Shown: positions 35,958 through 49,084 of the stretch, piece by piece | Position numbering within the stretch: position 1 is the stretch's first letter | Layout of the letters: every line of letters starts with the position of its first letter | Origin: Aptenodytes patagonicus | Lineage: Eukaryota > Chordata > Aves > Sphenisciformes > Spheniscidae | Direction: 5' to 3' | DNA: 64,000 nt | Assembly (NCBI RefSeq): GCF_965638725.1 | Contig: NC_134958.1 | Location: forward strand, 17,611,464-17,675,463 | Notes under the pieces: model-generated | Told to the model about the DNA's origin: nothing | The model's input: the letters and a program-made list of their open reading frames with translations, nothing else | Database searches by the model: none | Position numbers and translations under genes: made by a program

Positions 35958-38587
35958 ACCTTTTTTTTCCCTGATGAAGGTGGGATACCGTGCTTAGAAC
36001 TGAAGATATTTGCAGAGGTACACAAGAATAGCAGCTGACTGCTCAGTGTTACTAGCCATTGTTTCAAATTTGCCTTTTTTCTTCCCCCCAAACAAATATT
36101 AATACTGAGCAACTCTAACTGTTAGGTCTTCCAGTCTGATCAGTGGGAGTAAGTTTCAGCTTTTCCACCCTTGTGTTTGAGCCAGAAGGCATACTGATCA
36201 CATTCAGCTGAGTCCAGCTGATGTCCTCACTTTCTGTAGTATTGAGGAAGCCTGTCTTCTAATGGGAGGACATATAATTATGGAAATTTTATACATCTCT
36301 GAACTGAGATCTGTGTAACTACTAGAGGTAGAAGTTTCTAAGAAGTTTGACTTACATGTTGTGAAACCATTTATAGTAATAATTTTCTAGAAGTACCTAA
36401 ACGCTTTTTTTTATAAGATAGGCAGACAACTTGCAGTATATAAAAAGTGTAATAATTATGTCACCATTGTAAGTCTTGTTGAGGCTATATATTTGTCAAA
36501 AACTTGTCCTCTCTGCAATGACTCTAGCATTAATAATACACTCGGAAAACAAATACAGAAAATGTGTCATTTGAAGACTTGTTTTTTAAATATTCTGATG
36601 TTGTCTTTTATAAAATTGTTCAAAATTCTAATCGCTAAATGAGAATTTTTTAAGTTCTTGAAAGATGTTCAATCTAACTGGTCTGTCTAGAAAATAACAT
36701 GACATTAGTTTAGTCATTTCAGAAAAAATTTAACTGCAAAAAACAGGTAATATTGAAGGTTGTTATAAATAGTAATTATGTGCAAGTAGAATATAAATAC
36801 AGTTTTTAGTAATAAAAAACTGTTATGTTATATAAATTCCATCTAATTATGTTATGTGTATTAAGTCGTTAGCCCTTGATGTGATGCTGCACCTTGAAGT
36901 CTCTGTTGCACAGTATTTTGTTAGGCTAGTATGTTCGTCCGTGGAATACAGATACTGAAAGTTTAAGGTTTTTGCTTACTAGAGAAATAATTTAGAGTTA
37001 CAGTTATGTAATGTCATATATGATCAGGAACCAGTCAAGGTCAATGGAACTGCTGTGAGAATTGTGGATGATAAATAAGGGCCTCGGGCTCCAGGTGGGA
37101 TTTACAAAATAGTTCAATTTTACTTGACTAAAATTTCCAAAAGTTAATGAATTGGGGTGCCTTAATTTAGGATTCCTGTGATGAGCTCCATTAGAAAGGT
37201 GTTAGTTTCCAGAATATTAAAACACATTCTTTGAATAGAAACAGCACGTTTCCAACAAGGCATTCGGAATTGTTCACTCCCTTCAAAGATCTTGATGCTG
37301 TATTCTACTTTTTAAAGCTCTAGACTGCCTTGAACATTCTTAGGCTTTGATTCAAGAGTACTTGCCTTGAAGTAGTTGATGAGCTGCAGATATTTTAAAA
37401 GAGCTCTTTCTGTTCAACCTGTGATAACTCCTCTATACCCCGATGCATGTACTACAGCCAGTGACTTAGCAATTCACTTATTAATTTTCTGTGAATTAAG
37501 CAATACAAATAAAAGATGAAAGAAGGAGATAACCAGATGTAGTAAATTTCATGAATAATTAATTTTTTAAAATTTGAGTTCAGACGCCAGAACCATGGAA
37601 TATTGCATTATAGTTTCAGTATTCATTTAAAACGAATAAACTCTGTTTCTCTGATAACAATGAACACTTTGAGATCACAAAGCAAGATTCAAAAGTGGAA
37701 GGGTTTTAAAATTTTTAAAAGCTGTTTTTTAGATTTTTGAATAATTTAGTTTCAAGTCAAACTCAAACACTTTGGGACTTGTCTCATGAATTTCGACTCA
37801 CTGAAGCTGACACTTATGTTTATCTTGCAACTTGATAGTCTTAACTTTTCCTTGTGGAAATTTCTAGTACTTGAAAGAGTTCCTGTTGCAGCACTGCATG
37901 AGTGTTACTGGAAATGGATTCTTGAGAGTTTCATTGCTGCATCCAGCGTTCTGAGAAGATGGGGTGAAATAGATCCAAGTCTGTCTCAGATCTGTTATTG
38001 CTTCTCTTTGCTAAAACTGTAGGAGTAGCTGGATATTTAATTTCTTTGCACTTGTCCCGAAGTTTCCTCATCAGCCATAGAGTCAAAACCCCATGATTCT
38101 GTAAATATGAATATCTTGCCTCATATCCTTCCTTTGGTGCACAATACAGTGCAAAGCTTCCAGATTCCCAGTAATGATATTGACTGGATTTTTCTTTGGT
38201 TGGTTAAATAATACTTTATTTTCTTGTAAAGACACCTAGAAATTACTGATTTTATAAAGGATTGAAGGGAATCTTTCAATTGTGATATTTCTTCCCATAA
38301 AATTATATTTTGAAAGTTAAATGTGATTTTAAAAGTGTTTTTCTGAATCTCAGAAGCTAACAAGTAATAGCCATAATTTTTTCTCTAGTAGAATGAAATA
38401 ATGGATGTATTCCAGAGGCAGCAAGTTCATTTTTTCAAATGGCTTTAAAGAGTGGAGCTCCCAAGTGGAAGGGCCTTGAAGACATATAATGAGTTTAGTT
38501 CTTTGTTGAAACTACATAACTTTGATTAGCCTGTTATTTTTACTTGTTTTTCTTTCACATAAGGTTTTTCTTATTTTTTTTATAAAG

Positions 38588-38646
38588 GCTTCTCTGTATC
38601 AGAAAACATTAAAAGACTTGCAGCTTAAAGAAATGCACATTTATAG
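38588..38646 (+). CDS. Candidate alternative exon of the second gene
   Basis: A long T-rich tract and AAAG acceptor (ending 38587) precede 59 bases that are open in one frame (ASLYQKTLKDLQLKEMHIY plus AG), followed by a consensus donor ATAG|GTAAGG. The exit phase equals that of exon 1, so joining to exon 2 gives Arg-Val-Thr in the correct frame. Inserted after exon 1 it would be read in another frame and stop after eight residues. It therefore makes sense as part of a transcript from another first exon, or as a first coding exon using its own ATG at 38633 (MHIY then RVTP). The peptide is helix-prone and Lys/Leu-rich. Supported by splice signals and phase only. Confidence 0.35.
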
Positions 38647-40876
38647 GTAAGGCCCTAGAATAAGTGGTTTGAAATATAGTTCTAAATTAAGAAAAGCTCA
38701 ACGCAGCTTACAGCTGTTTAAAAAAATTTCTACTAAGTATAAGGAAGAAGTCTAATGTACCAAGCATTTAATTCGCTGGAGGTGCACGTGAAGATTTATT
38801 GACCCCAGTGATAAGTAATGAAATAGGCAGCCCTCAAAGATTTTCTGGAGAGAGAATAAATACAGACCTTTAGAGGTCTGTAATGAAACGATCTGTGGGC
38901 TCCAACGTCTGCATTTGACATGGATTCAGCATATGTACGGTTACGTACATTTGGATTAACTTTATCAGAGATGTTTGGGAGAGCTCGGTAACAGAAGATA
39001 CATTCATACAATAGAAATGTACCATCACCGTAAATGTCACTGTCTGTGGAACAAGAGTTGAGACTGAGCAATTGTCTGTTTTTGGAAATCTGTCCTGGTA
39101 ATTCTTTAGGACATTTTAGCAGGGAATCTGTGGCGTTTTTGCAGTTTCTGTTCTGTGAACAAATATGTTACTGTAGTAGCCAGGCATGTTTCTCAGAATT
39201 TAATCTGTATATAATTATACCAAAAAATCTGCTGCAGTTTCAGCAGGAAGTTTATAATGTAATTAAAATGTCTGAATATTATAGTTATGTTTTCAGTTAG
39301 AAATTTTTATTTATCTTTGCAGTTAAAAGTTGGCAGTAAATTAACCCAAGGGGGAAAAAAAAATCTAAAAAATTACTATATTATCAAGAGAACCTACAGC
39401 AAGCTGTTCGTGTGTGTGTCTGTGTGCATGTGTAAAAACCAAAAAGGCATCTGAAAACAAAATATTGATTTGGTAATCACAGTAATTCAACAAAAAATGA
39501 AGGACTTCATCTTTATAAATTGAATAAGAGGTTTGAAAAGATCTGTTTTCATTTTCATGTTTGGTTATTGCAAATTTTTCTTCTCTCTAGCCTCTTAGGA
39601 ACATGCATTTGGACCTTTTATCCTGACCATGAAGCTGTGTAGACCTAGGAGTCTCACCAATCAAACAAGTGTATTCAGCCTGTGGTTTACTGTATTTCGT
39701 ACTTTGAATTTTGTATTTCAAGCGTTAACATGGCCCACTCTATGCAATGTCCTTTTTTGGTGATGCGTATGTATAAGACATCTCCACCTTTCTTTTTTTT
39801 TTTTTTTGTAAAAACATTTATGTACATACCATTAAAGCCATTAATTCTAAGTAAAAGAACCTAAAACACGTACTTAAATATTTTTCGTGTGAAGAATCTT
39901 AATGGTTACAGAGAAAAACACTGAACTGCTGTCCAAAGTCTTGGGAAATGCAAAAAAGATACCTATTATTTCTCATTTAAGCTAGTTTTTGAAGTCTCTT
40001 ATGGCTGCAGTTGAGAAATTATATGAAACAAGTGTAAATCTGCACATTAAGAATTTAATGTTTTTAGGTGATTCTTGGTGAGTATATTTGCTGGAATGCA
40101 GTTTTCCTTTTTCTAATGTGGTGTCAGACTGACTAGAGACTACTTTGCATTTAAAATACTGACCTCACAAATGTTAATACATTTGGTTAATTGTTAACCC
40201 CACTTACTCATTAGCAACTTCCAACAAGCTCCTTGAAATATGGATTGCTTACTCAAAATACTTCAGTTATGGACTTCCCTTAGGACTATGTGTAGACTAC
40301 AATGTGATGAAAGACCTCATAAAGTGTAGTTCCTTAATATATTACCCCTATAACTTCAACAGATCCTATTCATTTCATTGTTGTTCGTCATTATTCATTG
40401 CTAGAACAGCTGAAGTACCGTTAACACTCAAACTGGAAAAGGTCGAAAGCCAAATACTGCCAGGTTCCTACTGATTTAACTGACAGCCATCAACATGTAT
40501 CACAGGACTCAGTTTTTCTGAGTTTTTCTACTGAATTAGTAGAGAAAAATATTCCTTTTAATTTTTCAGAAGTTAAATATATTTTTCTGTAATCTGTCTT
40601 TTTTTCTGATACTTCTCACTTTTGTACAAAAATGATGACTACGATATGTTTTTGACTAAATCTACAAGCAGTGGGGGACTTGATGGGAGCTAGATTTCTA
40701 CATACGTTTGTGATCTTATTTTGGCACTTAGTGATTGAAAACTAAAGCTTGGAATGGCATTCCCTTTTTGTATAGCATGGCAATGTGTTTTCCTTTGTAA
40801 ATTTTTTACTTTAAGCAAATGTATCCAATAAAAACATAAATTCTTTGTCTGATATGTGGCTCTTTTTGTTTGGCAG

Positions 40877-41009
40877 GGTAACTCCATCTTCTGAAAATCC
40901 CAATGGTGCTACCTGTAGTGTAAGTCAGGGAAAGCCCTCTTTAAGAAGAATAAAAGGGAGAATACACAGAAGCAAAAGTCTTGATAGCATCGATTTCTGT
41001 GAATTCACT
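40877..41009 (+). CDS. Unidentified second gene, coding exon 2
   Basis: Acceptor TCTTTTTGTTTGGCAG and consensus donor ACT|GTAAGT flank 133 bases that, with the two bases from exon 1, make exactly 45 codons (W, then VTPSSENPNGATCSVS to DFCEFT). The N-terminal half is Ser/Asn/Pro-rich. The second half is basic (SLRRIKGRIHRSKS) and ends with LDSIDFCEFT. R-x-x-R-x-x-S and RSKS are typical targets of basophilic kinases (family knowledge), and RSKSLD is close to a 14-3-3 mode-1 site without the usual Pro. The exon contains a donor-like AGT|GTAAGT at 40920. I do not recognise the parent protein; it looks like a regulatory linker of a signalling or scaffold protein. Confidence 0.72.
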
Positions 41010-44000
41010 GTAAGTACCATATCTTTTACATTTATCCTATATGAAGTTATGAGAATCTTGCTAATAAAGCAGTTGTCCCTCTTGCATTGGGTTTATCTCT
41101 TTGTCAGAATTAGAAAAGATATTGTACTTAATGAGGTTGTAACTGCAGTTCTACACTGCCAAATGTTAAGAACAGTGATGTTGCTTGTATAATTAGTGAT
41201 GCATAACTATGTTTTTGTTCTTTAGCAACCATTAGATATAAATTTTTATGTCAGATTTTAATATGGCCACCTGCATAAGATGAAGAAATTAACTGGAAAT
41301 GGAGTAAATATGACAAATGAAGTATGTTTTCAAATTCTGTTTTTATATTTAGATTTTGGAAGTTGCATTTATTTTTTACAAAACCCACAAAATTATTTTA
41401 GTTGTATATGGCTATAATAGAGTACTAGAAAAAGAAATAAATGTTTCTAAAAGATTTGTGTGCTTATAGCACTTAAAAGCTAGTGTGACAGATGATATCT
41501 TACTACAGTTAAGCAGTACTGGTATATACTTATTTTCTTCTCTTTGGTTAGGGTGTAGATATGTTTGTCTTTTAGTTTCAGAAAATTCAATGTGATCATG
41601 GTTTCAGAGAAGTTGTATAAGTCATGCTTTAGAGATTTAGCTGAATTGAGAGAGAAAACTGGAATAGTTTCTTACACAACTTTTAGTTCAGGAGGAGTTG
41701 TTTACATGCAAATAATGGAAGAAAAGAAATTGTTAATACGAAAGAGTATGGGACATGGGGGTAGATTTCCTGCTATTTATACTGTTCACAAAATATTAGA
41801 ATAAGTCCTAAACACAGTACTTTTTCAAAAATTCTTTACTGAAAAACCATTAAAAGCTACACCTCTCAACTAACTGGGAGGAATTTGGCCAAAACAAATT
41901 ATATTCTGATAAATTAATATCATGTAGTTTTGAAATACTAAAATAATGTCAAAGAATATGTTAAATTGTAAACCAGTTATTAAATATGAGGATGAAAGAG
42001 GTAGATAGGAAATATGTGCTGTCTTTGAAATGTACAAATCAATAGTGACGTGGAGCTATTGTCTGGCATTACATGGTAACATAAACAATATAACTAAAAT
42101 GTTCAGATGGAATTGGGGAAACATCTTTATCTAAAGCAAAACAATGGTTTGAGTATGTTGCATCATTCAGTGTGATGTTTTTTACAGATGATGCCAATAG
42201 CATAATTGGTATTTTTTTCTCAGGACTCTTTTGTTTCTAATTATGAAGTCTTGTAGTGCTATCTTCAGGACAAAGAGCTTGTTGTTTGCTGTTTAAGGAG
42301 GTAATGAAATTAGTAGCAAGGATTTGAGGTTTAGTGTATTGTGTGGTGTCCAGATACTTCTAGCACTGCGGGTACTGCAAAGCCGGGTCACATAGCTGGG
42401 GAAACACGTGTGCGGTGAGCCTGTGCTCAGTTCCGTGCTGTCAGTAACTCACGCTGCCTAATTTAAAGCTAGTTTTGGTGTGTCTATGCAAACTGTTGTC
42501 ACAGCAGTGATATCGGTGTAATCATTACCTTACTGAAGGTTAAAAATTCCCTTAGGAAACGAGATTACTGAAATAATAATTTTAGCTTGTGCTATATAGC
42601 TGTGTGGTCTTATTAAGGAGTTTTATCTAAATCTATCTCTACTCTTGGGGCCTTCAAAGAGAAAGAGATTATAGCCAATGGTAAAAAGAATATCTTGCAT
42701 GCCACAGAACCTTTGCAAAGAGTTTTGAAACAGATAAAAATGGGGCATGTCTGTATCAGTAGCATACAAATGTGTAGAGTATGTACATGTATAAATTCAT
42801 ACATTAATAGCTAATTATTGATAATTAGGATCAGGAAAGGAAGCTCACTTTTTATTCTGAGGTCTTATGTTAAAGGACGATACAAGTTTAAATAGTTAAG
42901 CACACAAATCAGTTATAAATATGGATTTTCTTGCTGCTACATAATTAGACTCACACTGAAATATTTCTTGATATTGTATAATGGTACTTTTATTGTTTTA
43001 AAATTGTGATTAAAAATAGATCTAAAGAAATAATTGAGGAAATTAGTATGCCTAAATCTTTCCAGAGTGCTCCCAGAACTGAATGTTTTTCATGTTAAGC
43101 ATCTTTTTCTAGTAAGAAAGCTCAGGTACTGGCAGATAGAATAAAATTGAAAATAAAAGATGTAGAAGTGAAAAATTCTTTTACGCAATAAGGGGAAAGA
43201 GCTTTTTAAAACTTTCTCTTTACAACTGTTCTATGCTGCAGTATATCCATTTTATGTACAACAAAGATGAAAAGTGTCATATTTCAATATGTGGGTAACT
43301 TATATGCTGACAAACTCAAAGTAATTTCAGCATCCAGTGAACTGTTGGTTTTCTTCATCATGTAATGAGATTGAGATCCATTAATAATTCTGCATGTTAC
43401 TGGATTTCACTTTAAAATAAGTAGTGCCTATGTCCATCCCAAACTGATCTTTTTTGTAAACCTTTGTTCCCTATCACTAAGCAAATTCTTACTGAGGACA
43501 AACCCTAACAGCAGAAAGACATAAAAAATAAGTTATGCTTTCTTTCTCCAAGTGTGAAGAAATGTGTCCACAGTGGGAAAGTTCTGGATTTCCATGCAGC
43601 ATGCACATACAAGAATTCAATACACGAAAATACTGTATTTACTACTTTACTGTGACTTCAGCTATGGCAGGGGATAAGTTGCGGGAATTAAGCTGTGAGG
43701 TTCATTAAAAACCAGCGTTATTCTTTGCAAGGGAGGGGATAACCAGCGAAGAGCCTATTGCAGGTGTAAAATTTCAGCAGAGGCCAAAGAGTGACTTGAA
43801 GGGAATACCACGGTCGCCTTCAGAGGGTTGTCTGAGACGTGATGCTGCCAAGTTTCCTGTTTACTGCAGTTAATAAAATCTGAAGTTTGTGATATTAATG
43901 GCTTTTAGTTATACCTGTGGCTTTTAATATGGATGATATACCTAAGAATGCTAGAGAGGTCTTTGCCTTAAAACCTCATTATTGGATGGCCTGCTGCTGC

Positions 44001-45123
44001 AGTGACTTACTGCAAGCCTCAGGTATTTGTGAGACTATCAAAGTGCATGGCTCCTGGTTGGTACATTGCATACCTGTGTTAGCACCCCATAGCTGGCTTA
44101 CACTGTAGTATCCTTAACATCATTTTAGGAGGTATAAATTCTCCCTGATTACAAGTGGTGGGAGTCTGCAAGATAGCTGACAAAAACTGGGGTTTGTTTC
44201 TTAATGATACCTGTGCTGTCTTAAGTGGGTGATACTGGGGTTTGTAATAGTGATGCCTCTCATTACCATTTTGCTAAGACAGCAAGCGAGACGATAAAGC
44301 GGTGAAATAATGTTAAGGCACAGGGTGATAGTACAGCAGCTCCCTTAAAACGTGTATCCGTCTTCAACTTCTTTCATCCTTTTTCGTTTCTTTATCCTCT
44401 CCATGTATTAGTGCTACCACTTAGATTAGGACCTGTTCCCTCAAACGTAAGTAAAACCTGTTTTATTGCCCTTCAGTTCTTCTTTAAGGAGTATCATCAT
44501 GCTATGCTTCCCCAGATATTAGCCCTTGAAATACTCAGCTTTAGTGGTATGTATAAAAAAAAACCCCAAAACAAAAAACCCTGTATTTTTGGTTGAATAT
44601 TGGTAAATGGTTATCTGCAATCCAGAAATGTTGCAGAACTCTTACGCCATGTTGCAGAAAACTTGGGAGAAAAGAGAAAGAATAGGATTATCAGCTCTCA
44701 GAGAAAGATGTAGAATACATACTACCTTGTAGAATGAGCTTGTCATACTAATGTTCATTACATCCATATTTTAATATTTATTACATTGAAACAAACTCTG
44801 GCTTTGCACAAGCTACCCTGTATAGCAGTAGCACTTCTGAGTCCAATTCATCGACAGGCATTTTGTTGTACTAAGCATTGTGTAAACACAAAGTATTTAC
44901 TCTCAAGGACCTTACAATCTATTTATAACAATAGGTAAGATGTGACTAACCTTTGATTCTTTAGCTGCATATGGCTCTCAAGCTGTTCAAGTGCTGCACT
45001 GGTGCTAGGGCTTCCGAAGGTCACGTTGGGATGCAGGTGTCTTTTGGGACAGCCCTACGTGATAGAGCACTGGGGCTGCTATGGAGTCGTTGTCCTCATT
45101 TGTGTGTAAACTAGCTTGGGAGT

Positions 45124-45714
45124 TACCATGGTTTAACCCCAGCCGGCAACTAAGCCCCACACAGCCGCTCACTCACTCCCCCTGGTGGGATGGGGGAGAG
45201 AATCAGAAGAGTAAAAGTGAGAAAACTCGAGTTGAGGTAAAGACAGCTCAACAGGTAAAGCAAAAGCCGCACACGCAAGCAAAGCAAAACAGGGAATTCC
45301 TTCACTCCTTCCCATGGGCAGGCAGGTGTTCAGCCATCTCCAGGAAAGCAGGGCTCCATCACATGTAACGGTTACTTGGGAAGACAAACATCATCACTCT
45401 GAATGTCCCCCCCTTCCTCTTCTTCCCCCAGCTTTATATGCTGAGCATGACGTCACATGGTGTGGGATCCCCCTTTGGTCAGTTGGGGTCAGCTGTCCCG
45501 GCCGTGTCCCCTCCCAGCTTCTTGTGTACCCCCAGCCTATTCACTGGTGGGGTGGTGTGAGAAGCAGAAAAGGCCTTGACTCTGTGTCAGCACTGTTCAG
45601 CAGTAACGAAAACATCCCTGTATTATCAACACTGTGTTCAGCACAAATCCAAAACACAGCCCCATACTAGCTACTGTGAAGAAAACTAACTCTGTCCCAG
45701 CCCAAACCAGCACA
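45124..45714 (-). mobile_element. Endogenous retroviral LTR, reverse orientation
   Basis: On the minus strand it starts TGTGCTGGTTTGGGCTGGGA at 45714, has a TATA-type box (CATATAAAGC, complement of 45431-45440) with a CRE-like TGACGTCA just upstream (45448-45455), and ends near 45124 in GGGTTAAACCATGG. I recognise this as an LTR type very common in neoavian genomes; I believe ERVL-like, though I cannot verify the class. The 3' boundary lacks a clear terminal TG/CA match and I found no target-site duplication. It is about 590 bases long and moderately diverged, lying antisense in intron 2 of the second gene. The frames at 45081-45368, 45314-45670 and their antisense counterparts are LTR sequence. 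Confidence 0.88.
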
Positions 45715-45975
45715 TTCTCCACCCCTTGTTCCATACCATTTACGTCATGCTCAGGTCCCACACTATCCAATACAGGAGTCTGTATGACAGCTCCGAGGTG
45801 TATGAATGGATCTTGTGGTTGCTGACCATATGACGGATTTTGTACGTGGCTCACAGCATTACAAACATTGACCACCCCTACAATGCATAGATGCAGAAAA
45901 ATTGTTCCCTTCATTCCCTGTGAGACAGTGATGATGTTTTGTGGGAATGACAGCAGGGGAGACTTTGTTGAAAGC
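45715..45975 (-). mobile_element. 3' internal remnant of the endogenous retrovirus
   Basis: Directly upstream of the LTR on the minus strand lies a purine run (AACAAGGGGTGGAGAA), in the position and composition of the polypurine tract that primes plus-strand synthesis. This makes the LTR the 3' copy and the neighbouring ~260 bases internal sequence. A minus-strand frame (45597-45977) crosses the internal part and runs into the LTR. It shows no domain I recognise and the element is non-functional as seen: no gag, pol or 5' LTR in the window. The outer boundary near 45975 is a guess. Confidence 0.6.
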
Positions 45976-48423
45976 ATTTATAAGGAGCTCATCTTATGAA
46001 CTTTAATGGTGATGAAATGTCTTAAGATACCTTCTTTTTCATTTTTAGTATTGTAATTCTTTGATTGGACTTTAGAAATTACTAAAATCAGCATCTTGAA
46101 AACTATATGTTTAAAGGAATGTGGACATAACACTTTCCTGCTAAAATCAGCCCTTGTGGAAGAAGGAGCTCTCCTTGGAAATCGGAGCACTGCGGTTATT
46201 TACAATATGAACAAGTCTAGTTCTGCATATTTTCTGGAGGCAGCTGGTTCTAGCCTGCTCTCAATAAACATGCACACAGCAAGTTTTCGATTAACCTATG
46301 GTCGTAGTGAAGCAGATGATCTCCAGTGTACTTCCACTTGCATCGGGGTGGAATTCCAAGGAATAATTTTGCAAAATGTTACAGAAATGCTGAGTCTTGT
46401 CTTTTTTTTTCCCCAACGTTTCCATTCTTTTCTAGTCTTGCCTTTTTCATATGCATTGTTTGTCAGTACATGGGAAGAAGAGACAATGAAGTGAGGTTGG
46501 CTAGAATTGCTGTGTACTACTGCTTTAGAGGTCAGTGGATGTCAGCATGCAAAATACAAAAGTAACACAGTAGGGTGGGAGATTACCCAAAAGAAGAGAA
46601 AAGAGAGACAACTAAGTACAAAGGGCAGTCCAAATAAAGCACTGTGGAATGCATGACAAAATGGAAACGGCAACAAAGGAAGAGATAATAAGAAAGTGAG
46701 AATTTGCTAACACATGATTGCCTCTTTTAGATAGGGGATGCACATGTTCATCTGTAACATTAATTTTTAGTTCACTGTAGTAAGTATTATGCCATTGAAT
46801 GGGTATGATATCTTGTATGCTTCCTTGCAGAGGAGATGTAGAAACTCTGTTTCTCTCTGTGCTTGCCTGCTCTTGTTAGCAGGATGGAGTGATTGACCTC
46901 GCATGCTCTCTGGGGGGATACGTGTGTGCCCAGCATGCTCTATGTGCAAGGAGGTGCATGTGCACTGGAGTGCTCTGAGAGCAGCTGTGTGAGTGTCTGT
47001 ACATTATTTTGCTGTGGCTGTTGAAACTAGGAGTTTCACCTGCTTTATAATTTGTAATAAAGTTTCAAGGCTGTTTAGAGGCTTTAGTGATTAACTTTCA
47101 TGGATGTTTGTGATGACATTTGTATTTCACTTCCCCAATCTCCTTAGTAGAATTTCAAAGTATACAGCAGGCTGAAGAATCAATTTGTTGTTTGAAATGT
47201 CCTTACCAGTACATTGGCTAGTTGTTGCTGTGATTAGCCCCACTCCCCCCAGTGCAAAAAAATCTAGTGTTCAAAACAGGATACTGTACTATACTGCTTT
47301 ACTAGTTCATGAACATATTGCTGAGCAAGGCAATAGTCTGTACTGAAGAGCATGGATTTATTGCAGTTTCTATTTTATTTAATCTAACCCAAACTTATCT
47401 TCCCATTGAATCATCTTATAACTGGCTTCTGAGGTGGTAGATATTATTCTGTAGTTTGATTTTTTTTTTTTTAATGTTCTGGTTTTATACGTCCATTTGT
47501 CTTGATTTTTCCTGCTGAGTATTTTAATTTTAATATCTGTAAAACTAGTAAAATGATAAATGAATAATAACACAAATGATATGTATTGGAGTTATTTCTT
47601 AGGATGGAGACATAAGAACACTGACATTCTTTAAAAAGTCCTGCAGGTATTTTGATCATCTCTGTAGATGTGGAAGGAAGAATTCATTAGTACAGCTGGA
47701 GTCTTGTGGATGCCCTTAATTTGTTACTGTTCAGAGAAGTGTGGTTGTTATGCAGCTGTTTCTGAGAATTAAATCCTCTATAGTAGCTTAGACTTGCTTC
47801 ACAATATTGTTGTTGTACTGTGACTCATTTATTACAATAATAATTTCATCTATTGATAGATATATGAACACAGCACTGACCTTATATAGTAGAGCCAGTT
47901 TTGGCCAGTTTGTTTTACCTAAGATAGTTTAAATGCTAAAAAAAAAAAAAAAGTTTTATTTAACCAATTAACACATTTTACAGTTAATGAAATGAAAGTA
48001 CCTTACGTCTTTCTGTTGTATTTTATTGGTCGAGTACATAGAAAACAATACACAAAAATACATATTACTGGTTTTCACACGTATAATTAATAGTTTTAAA
48101 TACAGAGAAAAAAATCTTTTATTGGAACAACTTTTGAAATATAATACTGATAGAAAGAGAAAAAACTGCAGGCTTTTGATCCAAGATTACAGCTCCTCTG
48201 GGAAAGAGGAGTATATTTTCAGCACTGTTTATTCTGTCATCTTGCTTTTTATTTAAAAACAAATCCAAAGTTTTATGTAAGAACTATTCTAAATGTCGAG
48301 GCAAATTATTAAGTCTCAAGCATAATACTATGTGAAGCTTATGCAGCCTTAAGATTAACCTAAGGATGTTAACCATAAATGAAAAAGTAATTTCATTTGC
48401 TAAATTTTAAATTGTGATTGACC

Positions 48424-48482
48424 TTGATTTGTGTTTCTGAATTGATTCAGACCGATTGATTTATGTTTCTGAATAAATTCAG
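48424..48482. repeat. Imperfect 32-bp tandem duplication
   Basis: TTGATTTGTGTTTCTGAATTGATTCAG is followed 32 bases later by TTGATTTATGTTTCTGAATAAATTCAG. Two copies only, a few substitutions apart. Confidence 0.75.
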
Positions 48483-49064
48483 CACTCCAGTTTAAATCTA
48501 CCAAGGACATTAACTCTATAATAGTCATTATACCAGTGACTGGATTTACATTTAATTTTAATTAGTAATATATTTTTGAGTGAGTGCATTTTTTAGGTTA
48601 CTTTTATTTCTTCTCAGAATGGCATTATGAATTGGGGCAGATGGAGGTGTAGTTCAACGCCATCATACTTTGCATATGATGGTGACTTTTCAGGTCTCTG
48701 ATTCAGAGACCGTTGAAAGATATGTAGGCCATCGTGTAGTTTGTCTTTATATAATATCAGATCCCTTTTGTATGGTTGTACAGGATGCTAGTGTAATGCA
48801 TTCAGTATCAATACTACAGTGCACATGCAGTTACCTTCCAGTGAACTGAAGCCCCAAGCAGGATGAAGGTCCAATTGTTTGTCCTTCAACTAGCCCAGGG
48901 ATCCAGGGAAGCAGAGAGGTGCTTGAGAATGACCACTATCACTGTTTTTGAGGTACCTCTCTGAGCTCCCTTGAATGTCTTAATTTCTGAACTGGATTCT
49001 ATATGCATCCACATGATGATTAACATCGTATTAAAGTAATTTGGGATGACTCAGGGAAAAGAAT

Positions 49065-49084
49065 ATTCATATAACTATATGAAT
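49065..49084. repeat. Perfect short inverted repeat
   Basis: ATTCATATA and TATATGAAT flank the two bases AC, giving a 9-bp stem. It is followed by further TATAACTAT-type direct repeats to about 49107. AT-rich, in intron 2. Confidence 0.7.

Larger units (their letters stand above)
31689..40876 (+). other. Intron 1 of the second gene (~9.2 kb)
   Basis: Begins GTGAGT within the CpG island and ends at acceptor TCTTTTTGTTTGGCAG. The first ~370 bases are still CpG-rich and carry GC boxes; the rest is AT-rich. It holds an AATT tetranucleotide run at 35938-35957 and A/T runs near 33673 and 35050. The only candidate internal exon is at 38588-38646. No mobile element is recognised. Confidence 0.55.

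Noticed and set aside
45169..45977. Overlapping frames of 72-126 codons around the LTR
   Set aside because: They are LTR and 3' internal retroviral sequence without a recognisable gag, pol or env domain.
46096..46494. Plus-strand open frame of 132 codons
   Set aside because: Starts at TTG, lies next to the retroviral remnant, has no domain and no splice or promoter support; probably chance in intronic DNA.
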